A DNA stretch of 64,000 nt from NCBI GenBank assembly GCA_009746045.1, contig RPFO01000123.1, positions 1,571,883 to 1,635,882 on the forward strand, read 5' to 3'. Origin of the DNA: Mesostigma viride (taxonomy: Eukaryota; Streptophyta; Mesostigmatophyceae; Mesostigmatales; Mesostigmataceae). The notes below the pieces were generated by a model. That model was not told the origin of the DNA, made no database searches, and saw only the letters and a list, made by a program, of their open reading frames with translations. Of the stretch, positions 53,447-64,000 are shown one piece after another. Both the position numbers and the translations under genes were made by a program. Numbering within the stretch: position 1 is the stretch's first letter; each line of letters starts with the position of its first letter.

Positions 53447-53625
53447 GTTCCTCCCGTTAGGCGTTTCCATTGGTCTTATCGTAGTATAGAGCTTTGACAT
53501 GGCTCTGTTTATAGGTTTATAGCTGGGCGTTTGCTTTGGTTTGAGTGATTTCACTCTGCTGTAAGTAATTATATTTTTAATATATATATATAATATATGT
53601 TCATTTATGTACATATTGGCGCAAA
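49602..53625 (+). mobile_element. RING-headed R2-like non-LTR retrotransposon (5'-truncated) with 3' UTR
   Basis: The coding part plus a ~180-bp 3' UTR ending CTCTGCTGTAAGTAATTATA-TTTTTAATATATATA. No clear TSD was found, because both flanks are repeats of the same family. Confidence 0.8.
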
Positions 53626-53990
53626 CACCTTTCGGTAACCATTACCCAGGCTATGGCTGACATCTTGCTCCGCCGCACACGAGCTGACTTTGCGGCGCAG
53701 CACGGCTATTAGGCTGTTTTACTTCATTCCGCGGTGTGGATCGAGTGTCCCATGCCGCCGCTGTATAGTTGTTTTGTCGTGGTATCTCTTGTTAGGGCGC
53801 TGGCTTTGTTTATTTTTACGTGGCCCTACCTAGGAGGCCGGGTGCCTTTACTCTGCTGTAAGTAATTATATTTTCTAAATATCTCTCTATATATATTACC
53901 TTGTTGCTTTGGTTTGAGTGATTTCACTCTGCTGTAAGTAATTATATTTTTAATATATATTACCTTGTTGCTGCGTGTAGTTTTGTGATG
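53626..53990 (+). mobile_element. Two further truncated 3' ends of the R2-like family in tandem
   Basis: 53626-53712 encodes LSVTITQAMADILLRRTRAD-FAAQHGY-stop, homologous to LSVALTRAMADIMLRRTRAD-FAVQQGY of the full copy. Its own 3' UTR ends with the same TCTGCTGTAAGTAATTATAT (about 53855-53875). A third piece (53900-53965) contains only TTTGAGTGATTTCACTCTGC plus the tail. Confidence 0.85.
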
Positions 53991-54200
53991 TCTAGTTAGT
54001 TGTACCTTGTGCCGCTGGCGTGATCCTTGGATGTCTGTGTCAGATAACTATTAATTTCTTCAGGGTTATTCTCCCAGTTATCGGGTTTTTCCTTATGTTG
54101 CATGCCTATCTCACCTCCGTAATCTATCATTCTCAATGAATATATATTACCTAATGAATAATACATATATATATATTCATTGAGACTGATAAATTATGGT
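53985..54200 (+). repeat. Tail repeat with terminal inverted pair
   Basis: GATGTCTAGTTAGTTGTACC...GCTGGCGTGATCCTTGGATG...TTTTTCCTTATGTTGCATGC, followed by TCTCACCTCCGTAATCTATC and, after an AT-rich loop, its inverse ATTCATTGAGACTGATAAAT. Confidence 0.75.
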
Positions 54201-54231
54201 AGTGGACCTTCGCGATTCCCTCAGGGCCGGC

Positions 54232-54789
54232 CTACTTTGCATGCCTTCCACCGGCCTGCAGGTTAAGGCGGGCGGTCACAGAGGAGGCGGTAGTAACATG
54301 CATGGCCACACCTCGGAAACTCGATCTGGGCCGCAATTGATGTGCTCTTGCATGGATGCATGGCAGTAAACTGGGACTGGAGATTGGGACAAGGTGCCAC
54401 TTTGGCTTCAATGTTATTGACGGTGATGGTGTTGAGCGCGCCGTTGACAAGGCGCGCCGAGTCAAGGGTGCGAGCTCAGCCCAGCAATCGGCGCCAGCTC
54501 AGTGAGCTCCTCCTTTACAGCTCGGATGGTGTCCAGGCTAAGGGAGGCGCTCTTTGAGAACAGTCCTGCGAGCGGTTTCCGAGCCTGATCGTCGGCTGGC
54601 ATGCAGGTGAATCTTGTTGAGGCCCGGCCTACGAGAGTCACTCGCCTCACGGATTCCAGGATGCCAAAGAACTGGATGGTTACCAGCACCAAATTGATCG
54701 GCCGACGTCCCATCCGGGGTATGGGCAGTACGTGCGTGTTTACTTTCTAATTTGGCTCTGGCGCGACGAGCTTGGTGCATGTGGAGCAT
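54232..54789 (-). pseudogene. Unidentified coding-like fragment, probably transposon-derived
   Basis: Minus-strand frames read GRRPINLVLVTIQFFGILES..., CMPADDQARKPLAGLFSKSA-SLSLDTIRAVKEELTELAP and, after a frame change, LDSARLVNGALNTITVNNIE. The composition is protein-like, with a helical heptad-like stretch. I do not recognise the family. It has no start codon context or splice sites. Confidence 0.35.
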
Positions 54790-55099
54790 TGTGTCAAGTT
54801 GTGAGGTAAACCGGGTGGGATAGCTGGGATCGTCAGCGCGAGATGAGCGTTCGCGCAGCGGTTGCGGTTTACCTATTGTGTAGTGGAATAAGGTCGATTT
54901 GTTTGTTCGAGGCTGCGTTTTGCCGGCTCGTACCGGCCTGGTGGTGGTGCAAGTAAGTAAGTAAGTAAGTACTTGCGTGTCATGCGCAAAGGCATGCCAC
55001 GGAGTACTATGCTAATCTCATTAGAAAAATAATTACACAAAAGTTTAAACAAATATCGTCTGCATCATCCCCCAATTAACCCCAATTATGTCCCTGGTC

Positions 55100-56757
55100 C
55101 TCTACGGAGGACTGAGTTGAACTCAGTCCTCTCTAGAGGACCGAGTTTTTGGGTTTCGTAGAAAATTCGCCCCGGTCAGAATGTTTGACAAAAAAATTCT
55201 CTCAAAATTTATTCAAATACTACGTGAAAAGATCTTTCTTGGACATATTTTTGGGATTTTTTTGGATTTGGTATGCGCGGCTAACTGTACGGTCAAAGTA
55301 CAGGTGGTAAGGGTACTTTTCCACGTGAAACGCGAGTTCCGGAAATGCACGACCTAGCCATGGCGGCTCGCGCCCATGCATGCAGTTTACGTTTGCGGAC
55401 GAGTTAGCCGTCCAAACTCAGTAAATAGATTTAACATGCCCTAAAGATGATATAAATCAATTTTTAGCTCGCGGGGATGCGATTTACCCGGTGTCGGCAC
55501 TGTTCTTGCTGGAAAAAACTGCGATAAGGCAGGTCGACGGAATTGATTACTGCGCTTGCTTTCCGGCGCAATTTCAATGGCTGATAGGTTTCTTTCTACA
55601 TTTTAACATGAATTGTATTAGAATATATTGAGTGACAGTATAGATTTGATGATCTCGACCATTCTGTCACGTCATGGTCTATGTGCCGCAAAGTGCCACT
55701 TTTGCGGGCACCGCCTGGGCCAAGGTAACGCCAGCCGTGCCAGGTAAAGCCGGATAATCGTTGCCTCTTCGTTCCTTGATGTTCGTACATGAGTTTAAGC
55801 TTGCGAGGCGTTGTCAGGTTCAAGTCTTGATGCTCTTTCTTGACCGTTGCCTGCCCCTCTCTAAAACCCCCTTTTCAGATGATGTTAGCAGGCATTTGCC
55901 TTAACCCAGTGTAGTTGTGCAGGGTTTTAGGAGCTGTGCAGGTTTAAACACCTTCATAGATGTTAGTTATTCTTTTGCTACGTTCATACTGCATGATTGT
56001 GTGGCCACGGGCTGCGTCAAGGGTGCATTCAAGCTTTTACGTGTGAGTGAAAAGTCTTGGTGACAAACCACTGCCATCATGTGCCAGCAACTATGTTGGC
56101 CACATCATGGCAAGGCAAAACAGTTATAGCCATATCTATTGTTGTTTGAAACAATGGAAATATGCTTAACCTACCCATTATATTGGTGGTTGACACTTAT
56201 AACATAACCCTTTGTTGGTAGGTATCCAAGCCCATTCCCTACATGCATGCATAGGCTCTCACTACATGATAAGGTATGATATACCTGAAGTATGATGATG
56301 CAAGTGTGTTGTCCTGTAATGCTTGAAGGGAAATGAGTTGATTGGGATGGTTGGTGGCCACGGTGATGTAGTATGACCGCACTTACATGCTAGCAAAGTT
56401 AGCAAAAGCCCCATTCCTCTCCTGAGGACTGAGAGTTTTTTAATTGTTTCAGGCAGTTGCAGTGGCCAAATGGAGCCCAGTTTTTTGCCACGCTTCAAGA
56501 ACTATGTTGTTTACATGCCTATATTTTTTCTTCATGCACCAGGATTTGATTGAATTTTTCCCACTCGTTCTTATCCCGAAAAATGCAAATTCGCGAGGGG
56601 CGCCCAACGTCCGTGTAATTTTCAGGTGTTCGGGTCAAGTTTTCACATATGCAGTATTTTTGCCAACAAAATGATATCTAGTACACCCCAGATCCACATC
56701 AAAACATTTGGGATGGACCCCCCACCTAGTCGCTACACGCGGTTGAAAATTGTCAAC
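55100..56757. other. AT-rich interior with GAGGACTGAGTT inverted repeats, no gene recognised
   Basis: A perfect palindrome AGGACTGAGTT-G-AACTCAGTCCT sits at about 55111-55135. AACTCAGTCCTC-CTGT-GAGGACTGAGTT sits at about 56755-56782. The two may bracket a nested ~1.65-kb element. I see no convincing ORF between them. Confidence 0.45.
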
Positions 56758-57055
56758 TCAGTCCTCCTGTGAGGACTGAGTTGGGACAGACGACGAGTTA
56801 ATCATGCGGGCGCGGAGTACGGATAGTCCCAGAAGCCCTGCATCTTCAAGCAGCTGTGTCACATAGGTCCGGGTCGCGCCGCCGCCGGTGCCTGGCGCGC
56901 GCAAGTTTGCCAGTGGGTTGCGATGGGACAAGGGGACCCTGCCATAGGAGGAGGTGTCTACCTGGTTGGCCCGTCTTAAGCCCCCCGGCAGGGCCCACAT
57001 CGGTATTCACCCAGTCTGTGCGGGCAAGATGGCCGGTGGTGGTGCCCATCGTCAC
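56758..57055 (-). mobile_element. LINE C-terminal fragment
   Basis: The minus strand encodes GHLARTDWVNTDVGPAGGLK and, in a second frame, RANQVDTSSYGRVPLSHRNP...TYVTQLLEDAGLLG. These resemble the GHLARTSQVDTTLGLAGPQR region of the LINE at 46470-47950 and usual LINE C-termini. Confidence 0.5.
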
Positions 57056-57778
57056 AAAAATTTGTTATAACCGTAGCTGATTATACTGGCGGATGCGTCT
57101 TGAAAAGACGCATCGGATGCAAGTAGTCTGACTGAATTTGGGACTCGATCAGACGCTAAAGTTTTGAGCTCCGCCGTCAGCCATGTCCGCTCGTGGCTCG
57201 TGGCTGATCGAGGATTGAGCGCGTGTTTAATTACAATTGGTTGTGGGTGAACCCTTGTACGTGTGCCCGCCCTGAAACCCTCAGGCTAGCTCCATGGCCG
57301 CATCGAGAGGCCTTTATATTCTCCCACTAACCGGCAGCTCAATTACGAGTTCCAAGCCTGTTTGTGGCCTCCGGACTCGTGATATGACGGGGCAGCCTTA
57401 TTGCAATTACCGCTTCGCTTTAATTTGCTACTTCCTGTTGTCTTGCACCCACAGTTGGGCCGGCCTGCGCCATGCACATGATGCAGAGAGAGGCCGGCCT
57501 CTGTGCCGGCCTGCCCATGCACTTGAGAGGCAGTGCTCAAGAGAAGCTAGCTAGGGCCGGCATCTTCGCGTTGGGGAAAGGGGTTGAAGGTTCCTTTATT
57601 GGTACCCGCGTGACACAGTCTACATGCTTTTAATTCAATCTTAGCAGTTGTTAGATTGGTACGTGTCCAGAGGTTATTGGTCCTGACTGCATGGATATCC
57701 GCTACACTACCGCCTCGTCTGCCACTACAGTAGAGGACAGCTCGGATGAGGACTACATCCCCATCTAGTGCTTAACGG
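57056..57778. other. Repeat-derived spacer
   Basis: The first ~150 bp and the last ~90 bp match 44340-44740 (see that entry). The middle has no recognised content. Confidence 0.4.
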
Positions 57779-57891
57779 TTGGGGGATGATGCAGACGGTA
57801 TTTGCTTAAACTTTTAAGTAATTATTTTTCTAATGAGATTATCATAGTACTCCGTGGCATGCCTTTGCGCATGACACGCAAGTACTTACTT

Positions 57892-58562
57892 AGTTGTTAG
57901 ATTCTTATAATAAATTAATAATGACACGAGCTTCTAGCCCGCCAATTCTGCTAGCCAAACTGTCCAGTGTCCACTGCATCACCAGTCCAGCCTTGGCAAA
58001 ACAACAGTTCTAAGGAAATTGTGCACATGGTTGTGGAAAACACACATTTTCGCACGCCTGGAGTACACTGACCATGGAAGGAGAGATGTTGTGATCATGT
58101 TTCTACTGCCATAAGAGGCCAAGAGTCACCAACACTGACAAGAAACCCACTGGAGTGTTGATTCTTGACCATGTCATGCAGTAACAGGCAAAGGCAAATG
58201 CGGAGCTCACGCTCATTTGACACCAAAGAAAGAAATTGACTGCCGATTTTGGAAACAGTAGGTGCACTTAAAGAAGCAGAAGAGTGCACACTTGATGGTG
58301 CAGTGGGGTAGGTGCAGTCGCAGCAAGATGCTAGCACACGCTAATTGTCTTGACCAGATGTCTCGACATTGCACAAGCATGGTTGCAGATACTTGCACCC
58401 CAAAATCCGCGTTTGCATGAATAGATGACAGCCGGAAGTCGGTACACGGAAAGGTACTAGCTGACAAGTGCCATCCTTGCAAACCAATGGCGGAGCGGCA
58501 AGCTTGATATCGGCGTATCAGCATACAATTAACATGCCCCTGATGTACATTGTATGTTTACA
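57892..58562. other. Spacer, nothing recognised
   Basis: Mixed-composition sequence with only short open frames on both strands. None has motif or splice support. Confidence 0.35.
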
Positions 58563-58735
58563 GTTAGGGGGCCTTGCGGTAACAAGCCAAGACTGGCGTT
58601 CAATGGTGTCCCACAACCTCACCCCAGCTCGAAACGCATTCACCATGGACCCCATCACTTTACCTGCGTCATTCGCTTCCCTACCCGCACGCGTCTCAGC
58701 TGAAGTTTATGCGCCAAGCACAGCCGTTAATGGGT
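58563..58735 (+). other. Possible isolated exon
   Basis: An open stretch LGGLAVTSQDWRSMVSHNLT...LPASFASLPARVSAEVYAPS lies between an acceptor-like TATGTTTACAG and a good donor AATGG|GTGAGT. No neighbouring exon was found on this strand, so it may be chance or the edge of a transposon gene. Confidence 0.25.
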
Positions 58736-58739
58736 GAGT

Positions 58740-59053
58740 TCTCACAGCCTGACGCATCCGTCACCGGCTCTCGTCCCCTGTCACAACAAGTCCGCCTATC
58801 GGCCATCACCAGCTCATACCACATGACATCATGTTCAGACATCCGATCAGGAACAAAAACATAAACCAATCAGGACCTCCGATTGATCCACAGAGCATAG
58901 CCCTGTTGTCACCGGCTCAGATCGGCCATCACTGGCTGAAACATAACGTCACCGGCTGATGTCAGCTGCCATCGGCTGATGCCTACCGTCACTGGCTACT
59001 TTCGGTGACAAGCCACCGGCTGAGGTTGGCTGTCATTGGCTACTTTCGATCCG
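58740..59053. repeat. Degenerate TCACCGGCTGA repeat cluster
   Basis: GTCACCGGCTGA, CATCGGCTGATG and CACTGGCTACTTTCG variants occur more than ten times at 15-35-bp spacing. They reach into the last codons and stop of the minus-strand gene. Probably its 3' UTR. Confidence 0.65.
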
Positions 59054-60290
59054 TCACCGGCTGAGGTCCCCAAGCACCGTCTCCTTGACCAGCTCACCCA
59101 GCTCCATCTCGATGGTCCCCCGCAGCGACCGCAGCAGCTTGGCGACGGTGAAGTAGGCCACCGTGCTGCTCTTGTAGTAATTGTAGTCGCACGCGTACAG
59201 CGGGTAGATGAGCGTGCGCTCCTCCTTGATCTCCACAAAGGGGAGCCCCGCACGCAGCCACTTTGCGAGCAGCTCGGGCCGCGGCACGCAGATGCCCACG
59301 GAGACGCCCAGCGACTGCACGTGCTGGCACAACCCTTGGAGCAGGCCGAGCGAGAGCAGGAGGGAGATGGACGTGGTGCCCCCGCGGCCCACGCTGAGGT
59401 CTGACGCGACAATTTGGAGCCCCCACAGCTCAATGCGTGCGTCCACATCCACCCGCGCGAGCTCCGCGGGTTCTTGGAACGAGAAGATGCACGAGTGGAC
59501 CATGTCGGTCCCGTGGCTGGCCATGAGGCAGCCCACGATCTCGCCGTCGGCTGCAGGGAAGCCACGCACGTTGTTGCTGCTGGCGACGCGGCGGGGGGAT
59601 GGGTTGGGGCCGTTGCTGCTGCCGGCGCTCACGCTCGTGCGGCGCGGGGGCTCGCCGGCAGACGCATTATTATTCGCGTCGCCGCCGGGGGTCACCCGCG
59701 GGGACAGCTGCGCGGTGAGGTACATCATGCGGTCGCTGCCGTCAAACGCCTGCTGCGAGCCCAGCAGCTCGAACACCGCGTCGATCTCCGCGCGTGTGCT
59801 AGCACAGCGGATGGTGACCACATCCCCCTGAGGCAGCCGCAGCCGAAGCAAGAAGTTATCGCCCGGGCCGCCCACACGGAAACGGTCATCGGCGATGCTA
59901 CTTAGGTCGGCGCTCCACAGCTTGCGGTGGGTGGGACCGCTGGCCGCGGACGTCGCGGGGCTGGTCCGCGCGGTGCTGCCCTCGGGGGAAACACCGGCCC
60001 GCTCTGTGGCCAATGATGCCGCCGCGTTGCCGTCGCTCGCTCGGTTCTCCGCCGACATTGGGGGGGATGTCCGCGAAGATGCCGCCGCGGGGGTTGCTTG
60101 CGTCCGCAAAGGCGAGGGTTCTACGGGCTCCCGCCCCCCCGCCTGTTCTACCAGCTCGGGGTCATGCTCTCCTTCTTCCAAGTATACGTGCCAGCTCTGC
60201 CGCCGCCGCGAGCTGCCCCCACTGACATTCGACCCCGCGGAGGCCGGTCGCTCGTCCGATGCTTGCGGGGGCGACTCTGGCAATTCCACC
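59054..60290 (-). CDS. Last exon of a gene with a possible GNAT-like acyltransferase domain
   Basis: The exon starts at the acceptor CTCCCTGCCCCCCACTCCAC-AG (ending at 60291) and runs to a TGA at 59054-59056, about 412 codons. The first ~130 residues are Ser/Pro/Ala-rich (ELPESPPQASDERPASAG, SWHVYLEEGEHDPELVEQAG). The rest looks globular: RFRVGGPGDNFLLRLRLPQG, VVTIRCASTRAEIDAVFELL, EIVGCLMASHGTDMVHSCIF, WGLQIVASDLSVGRGGTTSI, LLQGLCQHVQSLGVSVGICV, ELLAKWLRAGLPFVEI. The beta-strand/Gly-rich loop/long helix/strand order, ending in a G-F/P-type hairpin, recalls GNAT or FeeM-like N-acyltransferases, but this is a fold impression only. Upstream exons lie beyond the window. Confidence 0.6.
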
Positions 60291-60334
60291 CTGTGGAGTG
60301 GGGGGCAGGGAGGGAGAGTGGGGGACCCCATGGG

Positions 60335-63300
60335 AAGGCAAGGGCGCAGGGGAACACAAGGGCACAGGGGAACGCAAGGGCGCAGGGGAACGCAAGGGCA
60401 CAGGGGAACACAAGGGCACAGGGGAACACAAGGGCACAGGGGAACACAAGGGCACAGGGGAACACAAGGGCGCAGGGGAACACAAGGGCACAGGGGAACG
60501 CAAGGGCACAGGGGAACACAAGGGCACAGGGGAACACAAGGGCACAGGGGAACACAAGGGCACAGGGGAACACAAGGGCGCAGGGGAACACAAGGGCACA
60601 GGGGAACGCAAGGGCACAGGGGAACACAAGGGCACAGGGGAACACAAGGGCACAGGGGAACACAAGGGCGCAGGGGAACGCAAGGGCACAGGGGAACACA
60701 AGGGCACAGGGGAACGCAAGGGCACAGGGGAACACAAGGGCACAGGGGAACACAAGGGCACAGGGGAACACAAGGGCACAGGGGAACACAAGGGCACAGG
60801 GGAACACAAGGGCACAGGGGAACGCAAGGGCACAGGGGAACGCAAGGGCACAGGGGAACACAAGGGCACAGGGGAACACAAGGGCACAGGGGAACGCAAG
60901 GGCACAGGGGAACACAAGGGCACAGGGGAACACAAGGGCACAGGGGAACGCAAGGGCACAGGGGAACACAAGGGCACAGGGGAACACAAGGGCACAGGGG
61001 AACACAAGGGCACAGGGGAACACAAGGGCACAGGGGAACGCAAGGGCACAGGGGAACACAAGGGCACAGGGGAACACAAGGGCACAGGGGAACGCAAGGG
61101 CACAGGGGAACACAAGGGCACAGGGGAACACAAGGGCACAGGGGAACACAAGGGCACAGGGGAACGCAAGGGCACAGGGGAACACAAGGGCACAGGGGAA
61201 CACAAGGGCACAGGGGAACACAAGGGCACAGGGGAACACAAGGGCACAGGGGAACACAAGGGCACAGGGGAACGCAAGGGCACAGGGGAACACAAGGGCA
61301 CAGGGGAACACAAGGGCACAGGGGAACACAAGGGCACAGGGGAACACAAGGGCACAGGGGAACACAAGGGCACAGGGGAACACAAGGGCACAGGGGAACG
61401 CAAGGGCACAGGGGAACACAAGGGCACAGGGGAACGCAAGGGCACAGGGGAACACAAGGGCACAGGGGAACACAAGGGCACAGGGGAACACAAGGGCACA
61501 GGGGAACACAAGGGCACAGGGGAACACAAGGGCACAGGGGAACACAAGGGCACAGGGGAACACAAGGGCACAGGGGAACACAAGGGCACAGGGGAACACA
61601 AGGGCACAGGGGAACACAAGGGCACAGGGGAACACAAGGGCACAGGGGAACACAAGGGCACAGGGGAACACAAGGGCACAGGGGAACACAAGGGCACAGG
61701 GGAACACAAGGGCACAGGGGAACACAAGGGCACAGGGGAACACAAGGGCACAGGGGAACACAAGGGCACAGGGGAACACAAGGGCACAGGGGAACGCAAG
61801 GGCACAGGGGAACACAAGGGCACAGGGGAACACAAGGGCACAGGGGAACACAAGGGCACAGGGGAACACAAGGGCACAGGGGAACACAAGGGCACAGGGG
61901 AACACAAGGGCACAGGGGAACACAAGGGCACAGGGGAACACAAGGGCACAGGGGAACACAAGGGCACAGGGGAACACAAGGGCGCAGGGGAACACAAGGG
62001 CACAGGGGAACACAAGGGCACAGGGGAACACAAGGGCACAGGGGAACACAAGGGCACAGGGGAACACAAGGGCACAGGGGAACACAAGGGCACAGGGGAA
62101 CACAAGGGCACAGGGGAAACAAGGGCACAGGGGAACACAAGGGCACAGGGGAACACAAGGGCACAGGGGAACACAAGGGCACAGGGGAACACAAGGGCAC
62201 AGGGGAACACAAGGGCACAGGGGAACACAAGGGCACAGGGGAACACAAGGGCACAGGGGAACACAAGGGCACAGGGGAACACAAGGGCACAGGGGAACAC
62301 AAGGGCACAGGGGAACACAAGGGCACAGGGGAACGCAAGGGCACAGGGGAACACAAGGGCACAGGGGAACACAAGGGCACAGGGGAACACAAGGGCACAG
62401 GGGAACACAAGGGCACAGGGGAACACAAGGGCACAGGGGAACACAAGGGCACAGGGGAACGCAAGGGCACAGGGGAACACAAGGGCACAGGGGAACACAA
62501 GGGCACAGGGGAACGCAAGGGCACAGGGGAACACAAGGGCACAGGGGAACACAAGGGCACAGGGGAACGCAAGGGCACAGGGGAACACAAGGGCACAGGG
62601 GAACACAAGGGCACAGGGGAACACAAGGGCACAGGGGAACACAAGGGCACAGGGGAACACAAGGGCACAGGGGAACACAAGGGCACAGGGGAACGCAAGG
62701 GCACAGGGGAACACAAGGGCACAGGGGAACACAAGGGCACAGGGGAACACAAGGGCACAGGGGAACACAAGGGCACAGGGGAACACAAGGGCACAGGGGA
62801 ACACAAGGGCACAGGGGAACACAAGGGCACAGGGGAACACAAGGGCACAGGGGAACACAAGGGCACAGGGGAACACAAGGGCACAGGGGAACACAAGGGC
62901 ACAGGGGAACACAAGGGCACAGGGGAACACAAGGGCACAGGGGAACACAAGGGCACAGGGGAACACAAGGGCACAGGGGAACACAAGGGCACAGGGGAAC
63001 ACAAGGGCACAGGGGAACACAAGGGCACAGGGGAACACAAGGGCACAGGGGAACACAAGGGCACAGGGGAACACAAGGGCACAGGGGAACACAAGGGCAC
63101 AGGGGAACACAAGGGCACAGGGGAACACAAGGGCACAGGGGAACACAAGGGCACAGGGGAACACAAGGGCACAGGGGAACACAAGGGCACAGGGGAACAC
63201 AAGGGCACAGGGGAACGCAAGGGCACAGGGGAACACAAGGGCACAGGGGAACGCAAGGGCACAGGGGAACACAAGGGCACAGGGGAACACAAGGGCACAG

Positions 63301-64000
63301 GGGAACGCAAGGGCACAGGGGAACACAAGGGCACAGGGGAACACAAGGGCACAGGGGAACACAAGGGCACAGGGGAACACAAGGGCACAGGGGAACACAA
63401 GGGCACAGGGGAACACAAGGGCACAGGGGAACACAAGGGCACAGGGGAACACAAGGGCACAGGGGAACACAAGGGCACAGGGGAACACAAGGGCACAGGG
63501 GAACGCAAGGGCACAGGGGAACACAAGGGCACAGGGGAACACAAGGGCACAGGGGAACACAAGGGCACAGGGGAACACAAGGGCACAGGGGAACACAAGG
63601 GCACAGGGGAACGCAAGGGCACAGGGGAACACAAGGGCACAGGGGAACACAAGGGCACAGGGGAACGCAAGGGCACAGGGGAACACAAGGGCACAGGGGA
63701 ACACAAGGGCACAGGGGAACACAAGGGCACAGGGGAACACAAGGGCACAGGGGAACACAAGGGCACAGGGGAACACAAGGGCACAGGGGAACACAAGGGC
63801 ACAGGGGAACACAAGGGCACAGGGGAACACAAGGGCACAGGGGAACACAAGGGCACAGGGGAACACAAGGGCACAGGGGAACACAAGGGCACAGGGGAAC
63901 ACAAGGGCACAGGGGAACGCAAGGGCACAGGGGAACACAAGGGCACAGGGGAACACAAGGGCACAGGGGAACACAAGGGCACAGGGGAACACAAGGGCAC
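60335..64000. repeat. 18-bp minisatellite, more than 200 copies, runs off the right edge
   Basis: Unit ACAAGGGCACAGGGGAAC with variants (ACGCAAGGG, GGCGCAGG). One unit at about 62117 has lost a base (17 bp), so the phase shifts there. The unit is a multiple of 3 and stop-free on the minus strand in all frames (PLCSPV, VFPCAL, CVPLCP). This creates spurious ORFs of up to 1648 residues. The splice acceptor at 60291 places the array in an intron. Confidence 0.96.

Larger units (their letters stand above)
54963..57891. mobile_element. 2.9-kb segment bounded by ~113-bp inverted repeats
   Basis: The left end (54963-55075, from AAGTAAGTACTTGCGTGTCA to TCGTCTGCATCATCCCCCAA) and right end (57779-57891) are near-perfect inverse copies. 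The interior contains no transposase. It holds a LINE-like fragment (56758-57055) and a repeat shared with 44321-44820. A solo copy of the terminal repeat lies at 41735. It is either a non-autonomous TIR element that collected insertions, or two repeats in opposite orientation. Confidence 0.55.

Noticed and set aside
58468-58737. Complete 89-residue gene on the plus strand
   Set aside because: The N-terminal half is not protein-like and the good splice signals suggest at most an internal exon, kept as a low-confidence feature.
59054-64000. 1648-residue (PLCSPV)n protein and the 651- and 1276-residue VFPCAL/CSPVPL frames
   Set aside because: The 18-bp unit is a stop-free multiple of 3, so all frames are open by construction. 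A splice acceptor at 60291 separates the array from the real exon.

Overview
The window looks like nuclear DNA of a green-lineage eukaryote, most likely an alga. The evidence is spliceosomal introns with GT-AG and one GC-AG boundary, a plant-type ATXR3/SDG2 histone methyltransferase gene, a Ty3/Gypsy chromovirus and several LINE families. Exons are very GC-rich, while the transposon-filled spacers are partly AT-rich. I cannot name the species, and nothing looks bacterial, organellar or CRISPR-like.

Layout. 1-921 (minus): 5' part of an unknown gene whose product starts with an N-myristoylation/palmitoylation signal; it runs off the left edge. 1.7-4.3 kb: a 5'-truncated LINE flanked by 15-bp direct repeats. 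5.3-16.6 kb: a second, shorter copy of that LINE (minus) split by a 10.8-kb Ty3/Gypsy chromovirus (5709-16524). The chromovirus has 573-bp LTRs differing at 4 positions, a 5-bp target duplication, an extra leader ORF with an RNase H1/viroplasmin-type hybrid-binding domain, and a large third ORF after pol. 16.9-17.1 kb: a tRNA-like SINE candidate.

18.25-41.55 kb (plus): one large gene that I could assemble exon by exon (21 exons, 8514 nt, 2837 codons plus stop, all phases consistent). It encodes an ATXR3/SDG2-type H3K4 methyltransferase with an RD/RG-rich N-terminus, a GYF-like module, an F-box-like/LRR segment, SET and post-SET domains and the family's conserved C-terminus. Most of its longer introns carry their own micro- or minisatellite.

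41.6-54.8 kb: a transposon graveyard. It holds several minus-strand LINE copies sharing a 3' CCTCC-GTTG-GGAGG hairpin, a second SINE copy, an inverted duplication of an R2-like 3' end, and a nearly complete R2-superclade (restriction-like endonuclease) retrotransposon at 49590-53446. The N-terminus of that retrotransposon carries a canonical RING-H2 finger followed by two further zinc fingers. I consider this the most interesting object in the window, with the chromovirus accessory ORFs second. 54.96-57.89 kb: a segment bounded by ~113-bp inverted repeats.

59.05-60.29 kb (minus): the last exon of a gene with a possible GNAT-like acyltransferase domain. It is preceded, apparently inside an intron, by more than 3.6 kb of an 18-bp minisatellite that runs off the right edge.

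The host genes (myristoylated protein, ATXR3, GNAT-like protein) have no evident functional link. Many transposon frame breaks sit in or next to C-homopolymers, so some may be sequencing errors rather than decay.
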